From assembly GCA_028023455.1 (NCBI GenBank), contig JAQFVV010012398.1:3682682-3746681 (forward strand): a stretch of 64,000 nucleotides of DNA. Direction: 5' to 3'. Position 1 is the first letter of the stretch; each line of letters starts with the position of its first letter. The notes beneath the pieces were generated by a model. The model saw only the letters and a program-made list of their open reading frames with translations. It had not been told where the DNA came from and ran no database searches. The translations under genes and the position numbers were made by a program. This stretch comes from Epiperipatus broadwayi (Eukaryota > Onychophora > Udeonychophora > Euonychophora > Peripatidae). Shown here in pieces: positions 59,554 through 64,000 of the stretch.

Positions 59554-59590
<37 letters not shown>
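59554..59590. repeat. TA microsatellite
   Basis: Uninterrupted TA units directly abutting the palindrome. Confidence 0.95.
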
Positions 59591-59593
<3 letters not shown>

Positions 59594-59599
59594 GACCAA

Positions 59600-60570
59600 A
59601 GGAGCAGGATAAGATATAGGATTTAAATATAGGTTAGTAGGTAGAAACATTAAGCACAATCTTAAGCTAAGATTGACTGCTTCAATATGTATAACTAAAA
59701 ATATATCTTTAGTATAATAATTAGCTTCTAATGCTGATTGTTCAAATGCAGAAGCAATTACAAATAAAAAATCTTGCATTCTCTAGTCTGACATATCTTT
59801 CTATATAGCTTCTTTTCAAAGTGCACTAAAACCATTCCCTACTATTCTGTACACACACGTGGTTTATTCTACAAGTTTTATTGCTCTGCATAATTAATTT
59901 TAATTTGCATAATCTGTTTAATTAGCCCCATTGTGCATAATTTACTTATTAGCATACTTTGGTACATTCAGCAAATGTGCTTTACTAATTTTGTAGAGTG
60001 TGACCTTATCTAGAGTTTTTTTTATTTGCTTTCTGTATAACTATTAATCAAGGCAGTGAAATATTCATCTTCATTACTTATGATTATTAATGATTGCTAA
60101 ATATTTGATAATGTATAATTTAATTATTTAAATAAATTTAACTTTCAAAGATTTAAAGAATCATTTTTAACAAAGTTGTAAATAACAACTCACTTTCAGT
60201 ATTAATGCCAATTTATTTAAGTGGCAAAAATGGCCATCTTTAAAGCATAAATAGATCAGTGGTAGCTAAAAGCTAATAAAGAATATATAGCAGATATAAA
60301 AATACTCTAGAGATCTTCAACAAGTTATCTTTGAAAGTTAAATTTACTTAATTAATTTTTAAAAATGATCCATCAAATATTTAGCAATTGTAGATAACCA
60401 TGATAATTTTAATGACAATTAAATTTTTACTGCCAAGACTAGTATGTAAGTACCAGATTTTATTTGCAATAATTTTCATATATATATAAACTTTTTAGTC
60501 AGAGATTGCAGTATGTACATAAAAAAAATTATTTGAAATACAGGCACTCTTCATATATCTGGAGCCTAAT
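59600..60570. other. AT-rich sequence without recognised genes
   Basis: A minus-strand open stretch (59779-59595) reads somewhat protein-like but matches no family I know. Confidence 0.35.
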
Positions 60571-60858
60571 TGTAAATATAGAGGATTTGAACTCAGACTT
60601 TCAAGCACCTTTCAATTATCCACACTATCTCATACCACTGATACACATGACCACCCACATGTAAAAAAGATAAATAATCACCAATATACATATTTCGTGC
60701 TAAACCAGCACTCATTAGTTGGTCCAGATTATCATCTCCCACACATATATCTTTTCTACATGTGTGTTGTCGTGAGTATTAGTGATATGAGATAGTGTGG
60801 ATAGTTGAAGAGTGCTTGAAAGTCTGAGTTCAAATGCCCTATATTTATAAAAAAATTA
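60571..60858. repeat. Short palindromic copy of the ribozyme repeat (family C)
   Basis: GAACTCAGACTTTCAAGCAC at the left is mirrored by GTGCTTGAAAGTCTGAGTTC-like sequence at the right. Arms of about 100 bp around the ribozyme region. Only one ribozyme-like motif (60674-60733). Confidence 0.8.
60674..60733 (-). ncRNA. Hammerhead-like motif with one core mutation
   Basis: Minus strand: stem II GTGCT/AGCAC is perfectly paired, GAAA and stem III ATA-TG-TAT with ATA triplet are present, stem I ACCAA/TTGGT and outer ATAATC/GATTAT pair. The core reads CTAATGA (60718-60712) instead of CTGATGA; loss of this invariant G should abolish cleavage. Confidence 0.6.
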
Positions 60859-61302
60859 GTAAAAGTTGATAAATTGTAGAAGAAAAATTAACCACTAGTA
60901 ACTGAAAATGCAACAAAGATGTCTTATATTATACTTAAAGCTGAAAAATCTAAATTGGTTACTTCAGTCAATAGTTTTTGTCAATTTACCAATTCCATGT
61001 TTAGCACTAGATATCTGCCTTTCCTTTTCTTTTTTTTAAACCATAAGTACATCTTAAAAATTATTATTTTTTATATCAATCAACTTTCAAATTCTGTGTT
61101 TATGGCTCATAGGAAAATATTTAAAAGATATTCATGCAGTATTTTTATTTCTAATGACTTCTATTTGTTTTTTATTGTAAACTCATTTTAAATTAAACAA
61201 AGCAAAGCAAAACTTCATATAGTAGTGCCAGCTGTGTTAAACAGAGTAATCAATGGATGCCAGAAGGCTTGTGCATAAAATCCCTATCTAATGCCTACTC
61301 AT

Positions 61303-61360
61303 CCAATATCCCCAGACTAGTTTCTGGCTTGTGGCCATCATCAGTGAGGAGCTTTGGATC
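61303..61360 (-). ncRNA. Type-I hammerhead ribozyme motif, complete
   Basis: Minus strand: core CTGATGA (61344-61338); stem II TGGC/GCCA fully paired with loop CACAA; GAAAC (61324-61320) and a two-pair stem III AC/GT with TA loop; triplet GTC; cleavage between 61315 and 61314. Stem I: CTCA/TGGG plus further pairs (TCCTCA with TGGGGA, one G-U), an AGC/TA internal loop, then a perfect outer ATCCAA/TTGGAT helix. Every invariant core position is as in active hammerheads, and the stem-I internal loop is where tertiary contacts with loop II are known to form. Confidence 0.85.
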
Positions 61361-61847
61361 TGAGAGCACTGCATCTAGATCTTAGGATCTAATGCAACCC
61401 TCTAGCAACCATCTTTTATCTCTACTTAACTACAAAACTATGAGCATGAAAATGAAAACACAAAAAATATTTTCAATCTAAGCTCAATAGCTTATATAGT
61501 CATATGGGTCTGAACTCAGTTCAGCACCCATACATTTTGGTGTCTTTGGCTCTTTAACAACCATAGCCACCACTACCCTATTAGGCAGGATTGATGTCAA
61601 ACCAGCGAGCATCACATGATCACATCTCCAATACTAGCACATAATTGTTTATAAACAAAGCAAAGCAAAACTCCATATAGTAGTGCCACCTGTGCTAAAC
61701 AGAGTGATCAATGGATGCCAGAAGGTTTGTGCATAAAATCCCTAGCTAGTGCCTAATCATAGTTTTGTAGTTAAGTAGAGATAAAAGGTGGTTGCTAGAG
61801 GGTTGCATTAGATTCTAAGATCTAGATGCAGTGCTCTCATATCCAAA

Positions 61848-61895
61848 GCTCCTCACTGATGAAGGCCACAAGCCAGAAAGTAGTCTGGGGATATT
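61848..61895 (+). ncRNA. Hammerhead motif, degraded copy
   Basis: CTGATGA at 61856-61862 and GAAA at 61876-61879 are kept, but stem II has an A-A mismatch at its base and GAAAC has become GAAAG, which breaks stem III. Confidence 0.65.
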
Positions 61896-62302
61896 GGATG
61901 AGTAGGCATTAGATAGGGATTTTATGCACAAGCCTTCTGGCATCCATTGACTACTCTGATTAGCACAAATGGCACTACTATATGGAGTTTTGCTTTGCTT
62001 TGTTTATAAACAATTATGTGCTAGTATTGGAGATGTGATTATGTGATAGTTTCTGGTTTGACACCAATCCTGCCTAATAGGGTAGTGGTGGCTATGGTTG
62101 TTAGAGAGCCAAAGACACCAAAATGTATAGGTGCTGAACTGAGTTCAAACCCATATGACTATATGAGCTATTGAGCTTAGATTGAAAATATTTTTTGTTT
62201 TTTCCAATTTCATGCTCATAGTTTTGTAGTTAAGTAGAGATAAAATGTGATTGCTAGAGGGTTGCATTAGATCCTAAGATCTAGATGCAGTGCTCTCAGA
62301 TC

Positions 62303-62357
62303 CAAAGCTTCTCACTGATGAAGGCCATAAGCCAGAAACTAGTCTGGGATATTGGAT
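62303..62357 (+). ncRNA. Hammerhead motif, nearly intact copy
   Basis: CTGATGA at 62315-62321, GAAAC at 62335-62339, GTC ending at 62344, stem I TCTCA with TGGGA. Differences from the copy at 61303-61360: an A-A mismatch at the base of stem II and loop CATAA. Confidence 0.7.
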
Positions 62358-62529
62358 GAGTAGGCATTAGATAGGGATTTTATGCACAAGCCTTCTGGCA
62401 ATTGATTACTCTGTTTAGCACAGGTGGCATTACTATATGGAGTTTTGCTTTGCTTTGCTTTGTTTATAAACAATTACGTGCTAGTATTGGAGATGTGGTA
62501 ATGTGATGCTTACTCATTTTAAATTGTTT

Positions 62530-63240
62530 TTATTTCAATATTAATCATTTTTAAAATTTTGCATATATGGCTTATAGCTAAAACGTTTTCAGTATCATGC
62601 ACCTAAAATAACACTTGTAAAATATATGTATATAATATTTTTAATGTTAAATAAGAAAAAGGCAAATGAATGAAATAATGAGACTTACACGACACATCTG
62701 CTATTGGAATGTTTATTGTATTTGCTTCTGTTGAATAAATCTTAATTTAGAGAAGAAAAGTATTCATTGTACTGTTTATATATTGTATAAACCTTTATTG
62801 TTCCAGATCTCATGGAATATAATTGAATTATACATAATCAAAGTGTATAAAATTATGGAATATATTAATAATGCAAAAATTTATATTGATTTATGAATAT
62901 TCACACACATACAATATATACACACATATTTAATAATTATAAAGTATGTTAGTTAAATTTATGAAGTACAATAGTATTGTAACAAAATTAATTATTCAAA
63001 ATATATTTTCATAAAATTGAAAGAACTAGCAATTATTAATAATAATTATTATAATTTTTTTTTTTAAAAAATCCAATTATCTATAATTTAAATGATTATG
63101 CCATTTATATTTAAATGTCAAAAACAAAATTAGGATCATTAAAAAAAAGGTTGAAGTTAATTAGGGTTTGTTGTTATTTAACGCTTTCGAGCAGTACATT
63201 TTAAAATTAATTTTATAATTTGTGTGTTAAAAATTAATTT
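62530..63240. other. AT-rich sequence without recognised genes
   Basis: Nothing recognised. Confidence 0.4.
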
Positions 63241-63400
63241 ATTAAACATCTTTTAATAACTGAAATACAGGCTTATTGTATATCTATATCAATAAATGTA
63301 ATATATAGGATATATGAGCACAGACTTTCACATGACCCACCACTCTCCACTCTATCTCATAACACTGATAACCTTGCACACATATATGTCGAAAAAATAA

Positions 63401-63460
63401 ATAATCACCTACATCCGTATTTCATGCTAAACCAGCAATCATCAGTTGATCCAGATTATC
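63401..63460 (-). ncRNA. Hammerhead-like motif, stem III damaged
   Basis: CTGATGA and GAAA present, stem II TGCT/AGCA with a U-U base mismatch; stem III reads ATACGGATGTA, no longer a clean palindrome. Confidence 0.5.
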
Positions 63461-63746
63461 ATCTCTATACATATATGCAATAAGTGCTCAGATATATATA
63501 TATTAAGTATAGGTATTAAATGGATTGTGTCCTGTACATGTGGGGTCAGATTGACTTTAGATCAACATGAATGTGACAAGAATCTTGGCCTCAGGGTGGC
63601 CTTTGAGTGTGCCATCATCAGATTTTCAATTGGATGGATGGTTGAAGAGTTGGTGTGGAGTAGATTGAATGAAGCCTGTCTATTAAAGTATAAAAATTGG
63701 CTATCTTAATATATATCTGAACACTTATTGCATATATGTGTAGAGA

Positions 63747-63808
63747 TGATAATCTGGACCAACTGATGATTTCTGGTTTAGCATGAAATACATATATTGG
63801 TGATTATT
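63747..63808 (+). ncRNA. Hammerhead-like motif, stem II damaged
   Basis: CTGATGA and GAAA present, stem I ACCAA/TTGGT intact; stem II TTTCT/AGCAT has two mismatches. Confidence 0.5.
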
Positions 63809-64000
63809 TATCTTTTTGACATATATGTGTTCAAGTGTATAAGTGTTATGAGATAGAGTGGAGAGTGGTGGGTCATGTAAACATCTTTTAATGTTTTTTA
63901 TTATAATAAATCAGTCCTTTATTCTTTTTTTGGACATTTAAAAGTGATCAAAATGTTTAATACATACATTTTCTTTTATAATTCATTTTTTTTATTTTCA

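Larger units (their letters stand above)
61195..62511. mobile_element. Family B ribozyme repeat array: about 460-bp units, forward then inverted, with 14-bp target duplication
   Basis: ACTCATTTTAAATT at 61181-61194 and 62512-62525 flanks the block. Unit 1 (forward) 61195-about 61657; unit 2 (forward, truncated) to about 61756; unit 3 (inverted, partial) about 61761-62010; unit 4 (inverted) about 62010-62466; then the start of another inverted unit. Boundaries are marked by AACAAAGCAAAGCAAAAC or its complement. No ORF. Three units carry hammerhead motifs. Size, lack of coding, tandem units, ribozyme and target duplication fit retrozyme-like retroposons; the inversion does not. Confidence 0.85.
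63258..63877. mobile_element. Palindromic ribozyme repeat (family C) with 15-bp target duplication
   Basis: TAAACATCTTTTAAT at 63243-63257 and 63878-63892 flanks the block. Left arm from ATGAGCACAGACTTTC (63314) mirrors the right arm ending GGGTCATG (63877). The centre matches that of 48708-49425 (GTCCTGTACATGTGGGG...). Hammerhead-like motifs at 63401-63460 (minus) and 63747-63808 (plus). Confidence 0.85.

Noticed and set aside
59595-59779. Minus-strand frame with protein-like composition
   Set aside because: No recognised domain, no splice or promoter context, and its C-terminus runs into TA repeats.

Overview
The window is AT-rich metazoan nuclear DNA: long introns, GT-AG splice signals, non-LTR, LTR and Penelope-type retroelements, tRNA-derived SINE insertions, TA microsatellites and many palindromes. 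No cellular gene is complete inside it. The base composition and repeat mix would suit a cephalopod-like lophotrochozoan or a cnidarian, but the sequence alone does not name the species.

Host gene. The one convincing host gene is on the plus strand. An internal exon (11264-11423) and a terminal exon (45135-45184, stop at 45182-45184) have matching splice phases. Together they encode a small secreted-type domain with ten cysteines in the prokineticin / Dickkopf-C2 / colipase arrangement. The exon carrying the start and signal peptide is not visible and probably lies to the left. About 33.7 kb of the window (11424-45134) is therefore a single intron full of mobile DNA.

Layout. 1-1740: LINE relic, plus strand. 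2165-7975: decayed two-ORF LINE, minus strand. 8448-8960: possible hAT relic. 9778-11100: LINE 3' fragment with internal duplications. 11264-11423: host exon. 12240-14460: LINE relic. 14692-24255: complete but dead Ty3/gypsy-type LTR element with CATG target duplication and a DNA transposon nested in its 5' LTR. 27673-27897 and 34954-35226: hammerhead-bearing repeats on either side of a giant foldback element (29178-34850) with about 2.4-2.6 kb arms and 47-bp subrepeats. 42173-43860: second, smaller foldback element with a related terminus. 44500-45032: nearly perfect palindrome just upstream of the terminal host exon. 47010-49770: head-to-head Penelope-like element interrupted by a palindromic insertion. 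49487-49668: hairpin with 86-bp arms. 53579-53670: SINE with 14-bp target duplication. 57624-59553, 60571-60858, 61195-62511 and 63258-63877: palindromic repeat arrays.

Main discovery. Two families of ORF-less palindromic repeats carry type-I hammerhead ribozyme motifs. The copies at 61303-61360 (minus) and 35064-35135 (plus) have the full catalytic core, a paired stem II, a very short stem III, a GUC or AUC cleavage triplet, and a bipartite stem I with an internal loop. Several of these insertions are flanked by 14-21 bp direct repeats. They resemble metazoan retrozymes or Penelope-associated ribozyme repeats, but in a tandem-plus-inverted architecture. All structural calls come from reading the sequence by eye; no folding or database search was run.
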